In this document: positions 36,161 through 45,624 of the stretch, one piece after another
Position numbering within the stretch: position 1 is the first letter of the stretch
How the letters are laid out: each line of letters opens with the position of its first letter
Assembly (NCBI RefSeq): GCF_015732185.1
Contig: NZ_WIQM01000011.1
Span: forward strand, 59,157-123,156
Source of the DNA: Pectinatus haikarae
Lineage (GTDB): Bacteria > Bacillota > Negativicutes > Selenomonadales > Selenomonadaceae
Reading direction: 5' to 3'
DNA: 64,000 nt
Notes under the pieces: model-generated
The model's input: the letters and a program-made list of their open reading frames with translations, nothing else
Databases searched by the model: none
Told to the model about the DNA's origin: nothing
Made by a program: the position numbers and the translations under genes

Positions 36161-36955
36161 ATGAAAATACTAGTATGCATAAAGCAAGTACCGGGAACGA
36201 ACAAGGTGGAAGTGGATGAAAAAACAGGAGTGCTGAAAAGGAACGGGACAGACAGCAAGATGAATCCGTATGATCTGTACGCGCTGGAGACGGGGCTGAG
36301 ACTCAAGGAGAAGTACGGCGGTACAGTAAGCGTTATCACAATGGGTCCGCCGCAGGCGAAGGCTGTTTTGTACGAGGCTTTTGCGATGGGTGCGGATAAC
36401 GGGGCGCTCATAACGGACAGGAAGTTTGGCGGAGCGGATGTGCTGGCAACGAGCCGGACGCTGTCGCAGGGTATAAGGAGGTTCGGCAGTTTTGATGTTA
36501 TTTTGTGCGGGCTGCAGACGACAGACGGAGATACGGCACAGGTAGGACCGGAAGTGGCAGAGCTGCTGGATATACCGAGTGTCTGCAATGTCCAGAGGAT
36601 CGAAAAGGCCGAACAAGGCAGTATCATAGTGGATATGGATATGCCGCATGATATAGAAACGATAAAGGCAGCTTTTCCCTGTCTGCTGACAGTAAAGAAG
36701 GATATCTGTCAGCCGCGGCTTCCTTCTTATCTTCGCAAGCAGCAGACAATGAAAAAGGATATAGATATATATACTTTCAGTGATATGGAAGATAAGGATG
36801 AAGAAAAGTACGGTCTGACGGGTTCGCCGACGAGTGTGCAGCGGATCTTTCCTCCGATAAGCGATAAGGTGCAGGAGCATTTGGAGGGAACAAGCAGGGA
36901 ACTGGCGCAGAAGATATACGCCACCTTAAAGCAGAAAAAATTCATAGCGGGATAG
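36161..36955 (+). CDS. lctB: electron transfer flavoprotein beta subunit, lactate dehydrogenase-associated (LctB type)
   Basis: A 264-residue EtfB: MKILVCIKQVPGTNKVEVD, the ALETGLRLKEKYGGTVSVITMG region, GADNGALITDR, and DVILCGLQTTDGDTAQVGPEVAELL (AMP/FAD-binding signature). With the next two genes it matches the LctBCD complex of Acetobacterium woodii, in which EtfAB bifurcates electrons between NAD, ferredoxin and lactate. ATG 36161 has GGAGAG upstream; the frame is open further up into the permease end but without a start signal. Codons here are GC-rich compared with the flanks. Confidence 0.9.
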   Translation: MKILVCIKQVPGTNKVEVDEKTGVLKRNGTDSKMNPYDLYALETGLRLKEKYGGTVSVITMGPPQAKAVLYEAFAMGADNGALITDRKFGGADVLATSRTLSQGIRRFGSFDVILCGLQTTDGDTAQVGPEVAELLDIPSVCNVQRIEKAEQGSIIVDMDMPHDIETIKAAFPCLLTVKKDICQPRLPSYLRKQQTMKKDIDIYTFSDMEDKDEEKYGLTGSPTSVQRIFPPISDKVQEHLEGTSRELAQKIYATLKQKKFIAG

Positions 36956-36966
36956 AGGGAAAAACC

Positions 36967-38163
36967 ATGGCAAAACTATTGATTCATCAGGAAAAGATAA
37001 CGGATGCCAAAGCACTGGCAATGATCTGTCCGTTCGGCGCTATGCAGGAAAAAGACGGCCGGCTGAGCATAAATGCAGGCTGCCGCATGTGCAGGCTGTG
37101 TGAAAAGAAGGGCCCCAAAGGGGCAATAGAATATGTAGAAGATAAAAAGGCACCGCAGATCGATAAAACAAAATGGCGGGGCATAGCCGTCTACGTGGAC
37201 CATGTGGACGGATCGATCCATCCCGTAACATATGAATTGCTGGGAAAAGCAAAAGAACTGGCAGGAAAAATAAAACAGCCTGTTTACGCGCTTTTCATAG
37301 GAAGCGGTATAAAGCATAAGGCCGAAGAGCTTCTGCACTACGGAGCGGATAAAGTATATATCTGTGATAAATCACAGCTGGAATACTTTAAAATCGAAGC
37401 ATATACCAGTGTCTTTGAAGAATTCATCACCAAAATAAAACCCGCAGCCATTCTCGTGGGTGCCACACCGGTGGGAAGACAGCTGGCTCCGCGCGTAGCG
37501 GCACGTTTCGGCACAGGTCTTACGGCGGACTGCACCATCCTTGACATAAAAGAAAACACCGATCTTGTTCAGATACGTCCGGCCTTCGGCGGCAATATTA
37601 TGGCCGAGATACTTACCCCGAACACAAGACCGCAGATGGCTACCGTGCGCTATAAGATAATGGACGCTCCCAAATGGAGCGACACGGCAACGGGAACGGT
37701 ACATGAGCTTGCCATAAGCGACGAAAAACTGAAAAGCCGCATTCAGGTGCTCGGCGTCACCAAAAAACCAAAAGAAAAAACAATAGACGGAGCAGATGTC
37801 ATTGTCGTTGCCGGACGCGGCATCAAAAAAAAGGACGACCTGAAAATGCTCGAAGAACTGGCCGACCTGCTGGGAGGACAGACAGCCTCCACAAGACCGC
37901 TGGTAGAGGCGGGCTGGATGGACCCCAAAAAGCAAATAGGACTCAGCGGACGCACAGTAAGACCAAAACTTATCATTACCTGCGGAGTATCCGGTTCAGT
38001 CCAGTTTGTGGCGGGCATGAACCATGCCGACACCATCTTTGCCATAAACAATGACCCTAAAGCTGCCATCTTCAAGACGGCAAACTATGCGGTAAAAGCA
38101 GATATTTACGACGTGATCCCCGAGCTGATCCAAAAAATAAAGACAGGGGGAAAAGCACTATGA
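36967..38163 (+). CDS. lctC: electron transfer flavoprotein alpha subunit with N-terminal [4Fe-4S] domain (LctC type)
   Basis: A 398-residue EtfA. Residues 1-65 are a ferredoxin-like extension with cysteines 21 (ICPFGAM), 39, 42 and 45 (CRMCRLC), enough for one [4Fe-4S] cluster. The ETF alpha/beta domain follows (AVYVDHVDGSIHPVTYELLGKAKEL begins near residue 75). The C-terminal FAD domain has SGRTVRPKLIITCGVSGSVQF. The iron-sulfur extension is found in LctC-type bifurcating EtfA. It overlaps lctD by 4 bases. Confidence 0.92.
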   Translation: MAKLLIHQEKITDAKALAMICPFGAMQEKDGRLSINAGCRMCRLCEKKGPKGAIEYVEDKKAPQIDKTKWRGIAVYVDHVDGSIHPVTYELLGKAKELAGKIKQPVYALFIGSGIKHKAEELLHYGADKVYICDKSQLEYFKIEAYTSVFEEFITKIKPAAILVGATPVGRQLAPRVAARFGTGLTADCTILDIKENTDLVQIRPAFGGNIMAEILTPNTRPQMATVRYKIMDAPKWSDTATGTVHELAISDEKLKSRIQVLGVTKKPKEKTIDGADVIVVAGRGIKKKDDLKMLEELADLLGGQTASTRPLVEAGWMDPKKQIGLSGRTVRPKLIITCGVSGSVQFVAGMNHADTIFAINNDPKAAIFKTANYAVKADIYDVIPELIQKIKTGGKAL

Positions 38164-39560
38164 CACCTTATAAACAAATAACCGAAGAAGACCTCCGGAA
38201 CCTGAGCGAAATAACGGGCAGAGAAAGAATCCTCTGGCAAAAAGAAATCAATGAAGAATACAGCCATGACGAACTGAGTGCGGGACGCCATTATCCGGAA
38301 CTGGTCATAAAAGCCGCGGCTGCGGAAGAAATATCCAAGATCCTCGCCTACGCAAATAAAAACAACATCCCCGTGACCCCGAGAGGTGCCGGCACAGGAC
38401 TTGTAGGCGCCGCGGTGGCTGTCGAGCAGGGTATCCTGCTCGACACCACCCTCATGAACCACTTCATAGAACTTGATGAGCAAAACCTCACCCTCACCGT
38501 AGAACCGGGAGTACTGCTCATGGAACTTGCCGAATACGTAGAAAAAAGAGGCTATTTCTACCCGCCGGACCCGGGAGAAAAATCAGCAACTATAGGCGGC
38601 AACATCAGCACCAATGCCGGAGGAATGCGAGCCGTCAAATTCGGCGTCACCCGCGACTATATCCGCGGCCTTGAAATAGTCCTTGCCGACGGAACAATAA
38701 TGACACTGGGCGGCAAAACAGTAAAAAACAGCTCCGGCTATGCCTTAAAAGACCTTATAGTAGGCTCGGAAGGAACACTGGCGATCATCACCAAAGCGAT
38801 CCTGCGGCTTTTGCCCCTGCCCAAAAAAAACGTCAGCCTGCTCGTCCCCTTCCCGACACTTGAACAAGCAATAAGCGCCGTCCCCCCCATCATAAAATCC
38901 AAAGCCATCCCCACCGCAATAGAATTCATGGAAAAAGAAGTAATAAAAGACGCCGAAGAATACCTCGGCAGAAAATTCCCGGACAACCAGGCGGACGCCT
39001 ACCTGCTGCTCAAATTCGACGGAGGCACGATGGAAGAAATAGCCTCCTACTATGACTCTGTGGCACACATCTGCCTTGAACAGGGAGCCACCGACCTGCT
39101 CATAGCCGACACCGACGAAAGAGCCGAAGCCATCTGGAAAGCAAGAGGAGCATTCCTTGAAGCAATAAAAAGCTCCACCACGGCCATGGACGAAGTAGAC
39201 GTAGTAGTACCGCGCAGCAGCGTCAACGACCTCGTCGAATACATCCACCAGCTGCAAAAACAAACAGGCACAAGAATAAAATGCTTCGGGCACGCAGGAG
39301 ATGGCAACCTGCACGCCTACATCCTCAAAGATGACATGACAGAAGAACAATGGAAAAAAACCCTGGAAATGACAATGGGAAAAATGTACCAGAAAGCCCA
39401 CAGCCTTAAAGGAAGCGTTTCAGGAGAACACGGCATAGGCTACGCAAAAAAAGAATACCTGAAAAAATCCATGCCGGAAGAAGCCATACAGATCATGAAA
39501 GGGATCAAAAAAGCTTTTGATCCGCTCAATATTTTGAATCCCTGCAAGGTTTGTCAGTAA
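38160..39560 (+). CDS. lctD: FAD-linked lactate dehydrogenase (LctD/GlcD family)
   Basis: A 466-residue FAD_binding_4 oxidoreductase. The PCMH-type FAD domain shows TPRGAGTGLVGAAVAVEQG near residue 80 and GGNISTNAGGMRAVKFGVTRDY near residue 145. The cap and C-terminal domain have FGHAGDGNLHAYIL and SGEHGIGYAKKEYL. It oxidises lactate to pyruvate and passes electrons to LctBC. From the start to about base 39490 the coding strand is strikingly T-poor with C-ending codons; the final 60 bases and the downstream genes are AT-rich. Confidence 0.9.
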   Translation: MTPYKQITEEDLRNLSEITGRERILWQKEINEEYSHDELSAGRHYPELVIKAAAAEEISKILAYANKNNIPVTPRGAGTGLVGAAVAVEQGILLDTTLMNHFIELDEQNLTLTVEPGVLLMELAEYVEKRGYFYPPDPGEKSATIGGNISTNAGGMRAVKFGVTRDYIRGLEIVLADGTIMTLGGKTVKNSSGYALKDLIVGSEGTLAIITKAILRLLPLPKKNVSLLVPFPTLEQAISAVPPIIKSKAIPTAIEFMEKEVIKDAEEYLGRKFPDNQADAYLLLKFDGGTMEEIASYYDSVAHICLEQGATDLLIADTDERAEAIWKARGAFLEAIKSSTTAMDEVDVVVPRSSVNDLVEYIHQLQKQTGTRIKCFGHAGDGNLHAYILKDDMTEEQWKKTLEMTMGKMYQKAHSLKGSVSGEHGIGYAKKEYLKKSMPEEAIQIMKGIKKAFDPLNILNPCKVCQ

Positions 39561-39619
39561 AAAGTATCGGCATAATATGATATATATAGCAACGGAAAAT
39601 TATTGAGGAGTGAATCAAA

Positions 39620-40219
39620 GTGAGAAAGGTAAGCCACGAATGGCAGAAATATTTGCAAAAAGGATTTATAGATAAAAAGTATTGGAATGATTTCAAAGAA
39701 AACGCACAGGCTGCCTCGGTGGAGTTAAAGGAAGTAAAAAATTATGAAGATGCGATGCCGATCATTGAAGATATAATAGCTGGAGCAGAAGCTTCCAGAT
39801 TGGCTGCTGTCGGCGGTGGAGAATCTGAGGAGCTGAGCCGTATATATAAAAATCTGGGACAAAAATATCAGGTCTATACAGACAAGTTTGAAATAGCAAG
39901 AAATGCACCTTCTGTTGATATAGGTATTTCTACCGCGGAGTTTGGTGTGGGAGAAACAGGAAGCATTTGTGTTGATAATTATTCCTATGAAGCCAGAGTG
40001 GCTACTATGCTGCCTCCTATAAATATAGTATTTATGAATAAGAACAATGTAGTGGATACTATGACGGATGCCTTTGAGATATTGGAACAGGTTTTTGATA
40101 AAGGGTACACCGGTTTTGTTACAGGACCAAGCCGTACTTCGGACATAGAAAGAGTGCTGACTTTAGGTGTGCATGGTCCAAGCAGATTGATACTATTTGC
40201 AGTGGATGGGATGGAGTGA
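39620..40219 (+). CDS. lutC: LUD-domain protein LutC (lactate utilization)
   Basis: A 199-residue LUD domain protein: DIGISTAEFGVGETGSI near residue 95, ATMLPPINIVFMN, and TGPSRTSDIERVLTLGVHGP near the end are the family's signature. LutC is the small subunit of the LutABC L-lactate oxidase complex. GTG start at 39620 with GAGGAG upstream. It overlaps the region before lutB, so the two are co-translated. Confidence 0.88.
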   Translation: MRKVSHEWQKYLQKGFIDKKYWNDFKENAQAASVELKEVKNYEDAMPIIEDIIAGAEASRLAAVGGGESEELSRIYKNLGQKYQVYTDKFEIARNAPSVDIGISTAEFGVGETGSICVDNYSYEARVATMLPPINIVFMNKNNVVDTMTDAFEILEQVFDKGYTGFVTGPSRTSDIERVLTLGVHGPSRLILFAVDGME

Positions 40220-40224
40220 TAAAA

Positions 40225-42393
40225 ATGGAAAAACGTAATATAAAAATAGAAATAGAAGATAAACTGCATGATGAAATCCTGCGCAGCAACCTGGAAAGAT
40301 TTTCGGAACAGTATCCCGCCGCCAGAGCAAAGGCTTATGCCAATGTTGAAAGTATAGAAGCTTTGCGGGATGACCTCAAGGAAATGAAAAGCTACTCTGT
40401 ATCCCATATAGAAAAATTAGCTGATCAGTTTCAGGAATCCCTGGAAAAAAGAGGTGCCAAAGTTTTCAGAGCTAAAGACGGAGAAGCGCTTAAGCGGCAG
40501 CTGCTCGAAATATGCAGGGAAAATGATGTGCATAATATTGTAAAATCAAAGTCGATGGCAACGGAAGAAATAAGACTGAATGATTACTTGGAAGAGCAGG
40601 GACTGCATGTAAAGGAAACGGATTTGGGCGAATGGATGCTTTCTGTTGCGGGCCAGCACCCATCACATATGGTAATGCCGGCGATTCATTTGAACAGAAA
40701 TCAATGTGCCAAGTTTTTTTCTGATGAGCTTAAGGAAGATATTCCGAGCGATATCCCCTTTATGGTGCAGACAGCCAGACGAGTGATGCGCAAGGAATTT
40801 CTGAAGGCAGATATGGGGATATCCGGAGCAAACTTCGGCATAGCTGAGAACGGTGCCATAGGTCTCGTTACGAATGAAGGCAATGCTCGTATAGTAACGA
40901 CTATGCCGCCGATACATGTTATTATAATTGGCTATGAAAAGCTTATACCGAAGATAAGTGATGCTTCGAAGATAATGCGCCTTTTGCCGCGGAATGGTAC
41001 GGGGCAGCGAATGGTAAGCTATCTGACGCTGGTTGATGGTCCTACACCGATAATTCATGAAAAAAACGGTAAGATGGTAGAAGAAAATAAAAAGGTGTAT
41101 GCTATTCTGCTTGATAACGGAAGACTGAAAGCAGCGCATGATCCGGTAATGAAAGAAGTATATCAATGTGTGCGGTGTGCTTCATGTCTGAATGTCTGTC
41201 CCATATGGTCGACTGTTGGCGGTAACGTGTATGGACATATTTATTCGGGAGGCATAGGCGCTATTTTAACGGGGCTGCTGAACAGTATGGATGATTTTGC
41301 TCAGTTCAGTGATTTATGTATAGGGTGCCGCCGATGCACTACGGTGTGCCCGGGAAAAATAAATATTCCAGACCTTATTCAGGAATTACGCAATAGGCGG
41401 GTAGCGGAAAAAGGATTGTCACTGCCGGAAAAATTAATATTCCAAAAAATTATGACGAACAGAAAAATTTTTCATACACTGCTCAGAACGGCTTCAATAG
41501 GACAAAAGCCGGTGAAATCAGGAAAATTTATTCGTAATCTGCCATTGTTTTTTGCCAAAATGACAGAAGGACGCAGCTTGCCGGCGATAGCAGATAAACC
41601 ATTCAGAGACAGGGCAAACGATCTCTTCAAAAATAATCCTTCCTCCGCAAAAATGAAGGTGGCCTTTTTCAGCGGCTGCAATTTAGATTTTGTTTTTCCC
41701 CAGACAGGTGAATCTGTGGTAAAAGTTTTGCAAGATATCGGTGCAGAGGTAATATATCCGCAGGATCAGAATTGCTGCGGTAAGCCGATCATAGGAGCAG
41801 GGGATCTTGAAACGGCACGCAAACTAGCAATGCAGAATATAGAAGCGCTGGAAAAAGCAAATGCCGACTATATAGTGGCAGCCTGTCCGACCTGCGCAGA
41901 AACTTTGAAACAGACATATAAAGAATTGTTTGCCCATGACAGGATATGGCTGGAGCGTGCTGAAAATCTGAGTAAAAAAATAAGAGAATTCACTTCGCTG
42001 GTAGAAATGTCATACGCAAAAAATAAACGTTTGAAAACCACCCATGGTGCGGAAAAAATAACTTATCATGATTCATGCCACATGAGGCGCAGCCTGGATA
42101 TATATAAAGAACCGCGCAGACTGCTTGAAGCTGCTCCCGGCTACGATTACGTGGAAATGGACGGTGCCGATCAATGCTGCGGCATGGCAGGCTCCTTTGG
42201 TATGAAATATGCGGACTTATCCGTTCAGTTGCTGAACAGAAAGATCCATAATATCAAAGAAAGTGGTGCTCAGACTATTGCTGTAGCTTGTCCTGCATGC
42301 ATGATGCAGATCGGCGGAGGTCTTGATAAAAACGCACCGGAAATAAAAATAAAACATATAGCTGATATTTTAGCAGAAAATATTTCTGATTAA
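40225..42393 (+). CDS. lutB: fused LutB-LutA lactate oxidation iron-sulfur protein
   Basis: A 722-residue protein that joins two subunits. Residues about 50-300 are a LUD domain (GISGANFGIAENGAIGLVTN). Residues about 310-390 are a double [4Fe-4S] ferredoxin module (CVRCASCLNVCP and CIGCRRCTTVCPG). Residues about 470-722 are the LutA part with two CCG heterodisulfide-reductase-like motifs (NCCGKPI and QCCGMAGSFG). In Bacillus LutA and LutB are separate. ATG 40225 has GGAG 8 bases upstream. A terminator follows, so it closes the lactate block. Confidence 0.9.
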   Translation: MEKRNIKIEIEDKLHDEILRSNLERFSEQYPAARAKAYANVESIEALRDDLKEMKSYSVSHIEKLADQFQESLEKRGAKVFRAKDGEALKRQLLEICRENDVHNIVKSKSMATEEIRLNDYLEEQGLHVKETDLGEWMLSVAGQHPSHMVMPAIHLNRNQCAKFFSDELKEDIPSDIPFMVQTARRVMRKEFLKADMGISGANFGIAENGAIGLVTNEGNARIVTTMPPIHVIIIGYEKLIPKISDASKIMRLLPRNGTGQRMVSYLTLVDGPTPIIHEKNGKMVEENKKVYAILLDNGRLKAAHDPVMKEVYQCVRCASCLNVCPIWSTVGGNVYGHIYSGGIGAILTGLLNSMDDFAQFSDLCIGCRRCTTVCPGKINIPDLIQELRNRRVAEKGLSLPEKLIFQKIMTNRKIFHTLLRTASIGQKPVKSGKFIRNLPLFFAKMTEGRSLPAIADKPFRDRANDLFKNNPSSAKMKVAFFSGCNLDFVFPQTGESVVKVLQDIGAEVIYPQDQNCCGKPIIGAGDLETARKLAMQNIEALEKANADYIVAACPTCAETLKQTYKELFAHDRIWLERAENLSKKIREFTSLVEMSYAKNKRLKTTHGAEKITYHDSCHMRRSLDIYKEPRRLLEAAPGYDYVEMDGADQCCGMAGSFGMKYADLSVQLLNRKIHNIKESGAQTIAVACPACMMQIGGGLDKNAPEIKIKHIADILAENISD

Positions 42394-42419
42394 ATTGCCC
42401 ACTCAACATTTTTAATATA

Positions 42420-42486
42420 GAGCCGCATGATAAGATTATGGTATTATAATCACAAATACTGTAATTTATCCTGCGGCTCCTTTTAT
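42420..42486 (+). terminator. Rho-independent terminator after lutB
   Basis: GAGCCGCA pairs with TGCGGCTC, extended inside by GATAA/TTATC, and is followed by CTTTTATATATT. It ends the lactate operon. Confidence 0.8.
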
Positions 42487-42506
42487 ATATTATTACATAG
42501 AATTAC

Positions 42507-42533
42507 ATCGATAATATACAGTATACATTCGAT
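42507..42533. promoter_or_regulatory. 27-bp palindromic operator candidate before the GntR gene
   Basis: ATCGA-3-TATAC-A-GTATA-3-TCGAT is symmetric at 10 of 13 positions about base 42520, 43 bases before the GntR-family start. A FadR-class regulator commonly binds such a palindrome in its own promoter, so autoregulation is inferred. Confidence 0.55.
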
Positions 42534-42575
42534 TATTATATTATATTTTTCATCAAAAGGTGGTATAGTTTCAAT

Positions 42576-43247
42576 ATGGAAAAGTTGAATATGACCAATT
42601 TAGAAAGAATGACTATTCCGGAAAAGATAAGCAATGATCTGCGCAGACAAATACTTGTCGGAAAATTAAAAGGCGGTGATCAGCTAAAGCAGGATGCTTT
42701 GGCGCAGGCATTCAATGTCAGTGTCAGTGCGTTCAGAGAAGGTCTGAAAATTTTGGAGGGAGAAGGTCTGGTTCGCTTTATGCCAAATCGCGGAGCTATG
42801 GTGACTGAATTGTCATCGGAAGCTGCTCTGGAAATTTATCAGATACGTATATTTTTGGAAATGGGCGCGTTAGAACTCGCCATTCCCCAAATGGATAAAT
42901 ATGTCATAAACAAGGCAGCGGAGTATCTCGAAGCTGAAAAAGACTGTACAGATCCAGCCTATTACAATGAAATAAATTCATTGTTTCATGAATGTCTTTA
43001 TGAATCCGCCCAAAATGACAGATTGCTTGATATGATAAGAGTTCTTCATAATAATGTGGCAAGGTATTTGATCTTGTATTTAGGCGAAATGAATTACAGA
43101 GAATTTTCGCATGGAGAGCATGAAGCCTTGCTGAAAGCCTGTGAAGAAAAAAATACGGCAAAAGCAAAAAGAATTTTAAAAAAACACATGATGAGCGCTT
43201 GGAAACAGTTTGACAGATACATAAAAAGACATCAGACCACTCAATAA
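42576..43247 (+). CDS. GntR family transcriptional regulator (FadR/FCD class)
   Basis: A 223-residue regulator: winged helix at residues about 10-80 (PEKISNDLRRQILVGKLKGG, LAQAFNVSVSAFREGLKILEGEGLV, PNRGAMVTEL) and an all-helical FCD-type ligand domain with the metal-binding pattern YQIRIFLEMGALELA, FHECLYESA and HEALLKACEEKN. The ligand is likely a carboxylate. It lies 13 bases before the glycyl radical enzyme and reads the same way, so it is the operon's own regulator. Confidence 0.88.
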   Translation: MEKLNMTNLERMTIPEKISNDLRRQILVGKLKGGDQLKQDALAQAFNVSVSAFREGLKILEGEGLVRFMPNRGAMVTELSSEAALEIYQIRIFLEMGALELAIPQMDKYVINKAAEYLEAEKDCTDPAYYNEINSLFHECLYESAQNDRLLDMIRVLHNNVARYLILYLGEMNYREFSHGEHEALLKACEEKNTAKAKRILKKHMMSAWKQFDRYIKRHQTTQ

Positions 43248-43260
43248 AAGGGGAATATTT

Positions 43261-45624
43261 ATGTTAAGCCGGCGTATGGAATCTTTTAAAAGAAAATATA
43301 TTGAAACAACACCTTCTATCAGCAGCAAGAGAGCGGAAATTTTTACGCGGTCTCATAAAAACACAGAAGGAGAACAGCTTATATTAAGAAGGGCAAAGGC
43401 CTTCCGTGCAGTATGTGAGGAAATAGATACACCCATATTTGAAGATGAATTGATCATAGGCAGCATCGGTGAATTTCGCCGCAGCGGCATCATCTGTCCT
43501 GAATATTCGTGGAGCTGGGTGGAAAAAGAAATGGATCATTTTTCTGATCGCCCTCAGGATCAGTATGAAATAAATCATGATACTAAAACAATATTGAGCG
43601 AAAAAGTATTTCCTTATTGGAAGGGAAAGTCACTTGAAGAAACATTTTTGGCCAGGCTTGACAAAAAAACGGCAAAATTGCTGGTTGATACTGGAATCGT
43701 TGACAATGATTCTAAGTGGAGAAGCGCTGTAGGCGAAATAACAGCCGATTATCAGGATCTTATATTTAAAAAAGGTTTTGGCGGTCTGAAAAAAGAGGCG
43801 CAGCAGAAGCTTGATGCATTGAGCAGTGTAATGGCTGAAGATATAAATAAAAAAGCATTTTATCAGTCTGAAATAATAGTTTGTGAAGGAATAATAACTT
43901 TATCCAGACGATATGCGCAGGAAGCTGCCAGATTGGCAGAAAAGGCTGATCCTGCCAGACAGGCTGAACTTATGGAAATTGCAGCTATATGTAAAAATAT
44001 ACCTGAAATGCCGCCAAAGAATTTCAAGGAGGCAATTCAATGTGTTTGGTTTACACAATTGGGATCAATTTTATCAGAAAATTCTCTGGCGCTGAATTTA
44101 GGGCGATTTGATCAGTATATGTATCCCTACTATAAGGAGGATATAGCCAAGGGTGCCATTACCCGGCAGGAAGCGTTGGAAAGGATAGAAGCTCTCTGGA
44201 TTAAGCTGTCCGAATGGGTATGGGCAATATCAAGTAATACGGCACAATTTTTTGCAGGTTATAATTCTTTCCAAAATCTTACTGTAGGAGGAAGAAAACG
44301 CGACGGCAGCGACGCGACAAATGATATATCTTATCTCTGTCTTGAAGCAACAAGCAATATCAAAACACATCAACCGGGGCTCAGTGTACGTATTCATCCA
44401 AATTGTCCGCCGGAATTTCTGCGTGAAGTGTGCAAACTGGTAAGACTGGGAACGGGTTTTCCTGCTATCCATAACGATCGGGCCGGTTCACAGATGCTTG
44501 TGGCCGCGGGTCTTTCACCGGAAGATGCGAGAGATTGGAATAATTGCGGCTGCGTTGTACCTCATTTTCGCAAGATAGGCGAGTGGACGTCGGCAGTGAA
44601 TATAAACTTGGCAGCTGCTATGGAATATGCGGTAAATGACGGATACAGCAATATGACACACAGTATCATGGGAATGAAAACTTCGATAAACGATATAAAC
44701 ACTTATGAAGAGTTTAAAAACCTGTTTTTTAAACAAATTGCGAACCTGATAAAAGCAGCGGTGACAGGTTCACTGATCTGTCAGGAGGTGCATAGGGAAA
44801 TTGTGCCGCGTCCCTACATGTCTCTTCTGGTGGACGGATGTATGGAAAAAGGCCGTGATTTGAGTCAGGGCGGTGCCAAATATTGTCTGGGGCCTGTACT
44901 TACAGGTATAGGCCTGGCCGATACGGCTAATTCTCTGGCGGCAATAAAACAACTTGTTTTTGAAAAAAAATTATTTACCTTGCAGGATTTTGCCGAAGCT
45001 TTGCGTGCTGATTGGCAGGGTTTCGAAAAACTGCATGCGGCTGTGTTTTCTGCGCCTAAATACGGCAATGATGATAATTATGTGGACACCATTGCCACGG
45101 AAATATCTGATTTTTATCATACGGAAATTCATAAATACAAGGATATCTTCGATGCGCCATTTAATTCGGCTTTTATGGGCATATCCAATTATATACCGGC
45201 AGGCTCCGTCATAGGGGCAACACCGGATGGGCGCAAGGCGGGCGCACCGTTGACAGAAGGCGTGTCTCCACATGCCGGAACAGATATAACGAGTCCCACA
45301 GCAGCTATGCGGTCAGCTGCAAAAATAAATCATGATATTCATCAGGGAGGGACGCTTGTGAATGTAAAACTTTCTCCTGATTTGATAAAAACAGACAGAG
45401 GGCTCAATAATCTGGCTGCACTGATTAAAGGTTATTTTGCCTTGGGAGCATTCCATATACAGTTCAATGTAATATCTCCTGACATTCTTTATAAAGCACA
45501 GGAAAATCCTAAGGACTACCGTGATCTTTTAGTGAGAGTTGCCGGATACAGTACACAGTTTGTTAATTTATCAAGAAAAGCTCAGAACGCAATAATTGAA
45601 AGAACTACTTATGAAACAATGTGA
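43261..45624 (+). CDS. glycyl radical enzyme of the PFL/diol-dehydratase superfamily, substrate unknown
   Basis: A 787-residue PFL-like enzyme. The C-terminal radical site is RVAGYSTQF with Gly762, and the thiyl-radical loop reads NNCGCVVPH with Cys431. Against glycerol dehydratase, the general base of GCVE becomes Val433, and the substrate-binding GHSIS segment reads SLALN while GRFDQYMYPYY is kept. So the chemistry is probably not a standard diol or choline-type elimination. No microcompartment signal peptide is seen. The activase gene overlaps its end, and a GntR gene precedes it. The protein needs strict anaerobiosis. Confidence 0.88.
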   Translation: MLSRRMESFKRKYIETTPSISSKRAEIFTRSHKNTEGEQLILRRAKAFRAVCEEIDTPIFEDELIIGSIGEFRRSGIICPEYSWSWVEKEMDHFSDRPQDQYEINHDTKTILSEKVFPYWKGKSLEETFLARLDKKTAKLLVDTGIVDNDSKWRSAVGEITADYQDLIFKKGFGGLKKEAQQKLDALSSVMAEDINKKAFYQSEIIVCEGIITLSRRYAQEAARLAEKADPARQAELMEIAAICKNIPEMPPKNFKEAIQCVWFTQLGSILSENSLALNLGRFDQYMYPYYKEDIAKGAITRQEALERIEALWIKLSEWVWAISSNTAQFFAGYNSFQNLTVGGRKRDGSDATNDISYLCLEATSNIKTHQPGLSVRIHPNCPPEFLREVCKLVRLGTGFPAIHNDRAGSQMLVAAGLSPEDARDWNNCGCVVPHFRKIGEWTSAVNINLAAAMEYAVNDGYSNMTHSIMGMKTSINDINTYEEFKNLFFKQIANLIKAAVTGSLICQEVHREIVPRPYMSLLVDGCMEKGRDLSQGGAKYCLGPVLTGIGLADTANSLAAIKQLVFEKKLFTLQDFAEALRADWQGFEKLHAAVFSAPKYGNDDNYVDTIATEISDFYHTEIHKYKDIFDAPFNSAFMGISNYIPAGSVIGATPDGRKAGAPLTEGVSPHAGTDITSPTAAMRSAAKINHDIHQGGTLVNVKLSPDLIKTDRGLNNLAALIKGYFALGAFHIQFNVISPDILYKAQENPKDYRDLLVRVAGYSTQFVNLSRKAQNAIIERTTYETM

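Noticed and set aside
38745..39401. Long minus-strand open frames opposite lctC and lctD
   Set aside because: They mirror the T-poor, C-ending codon use of the true genes, which removes stop codons on the other strand. No ribosome sites or family motifs are seen.
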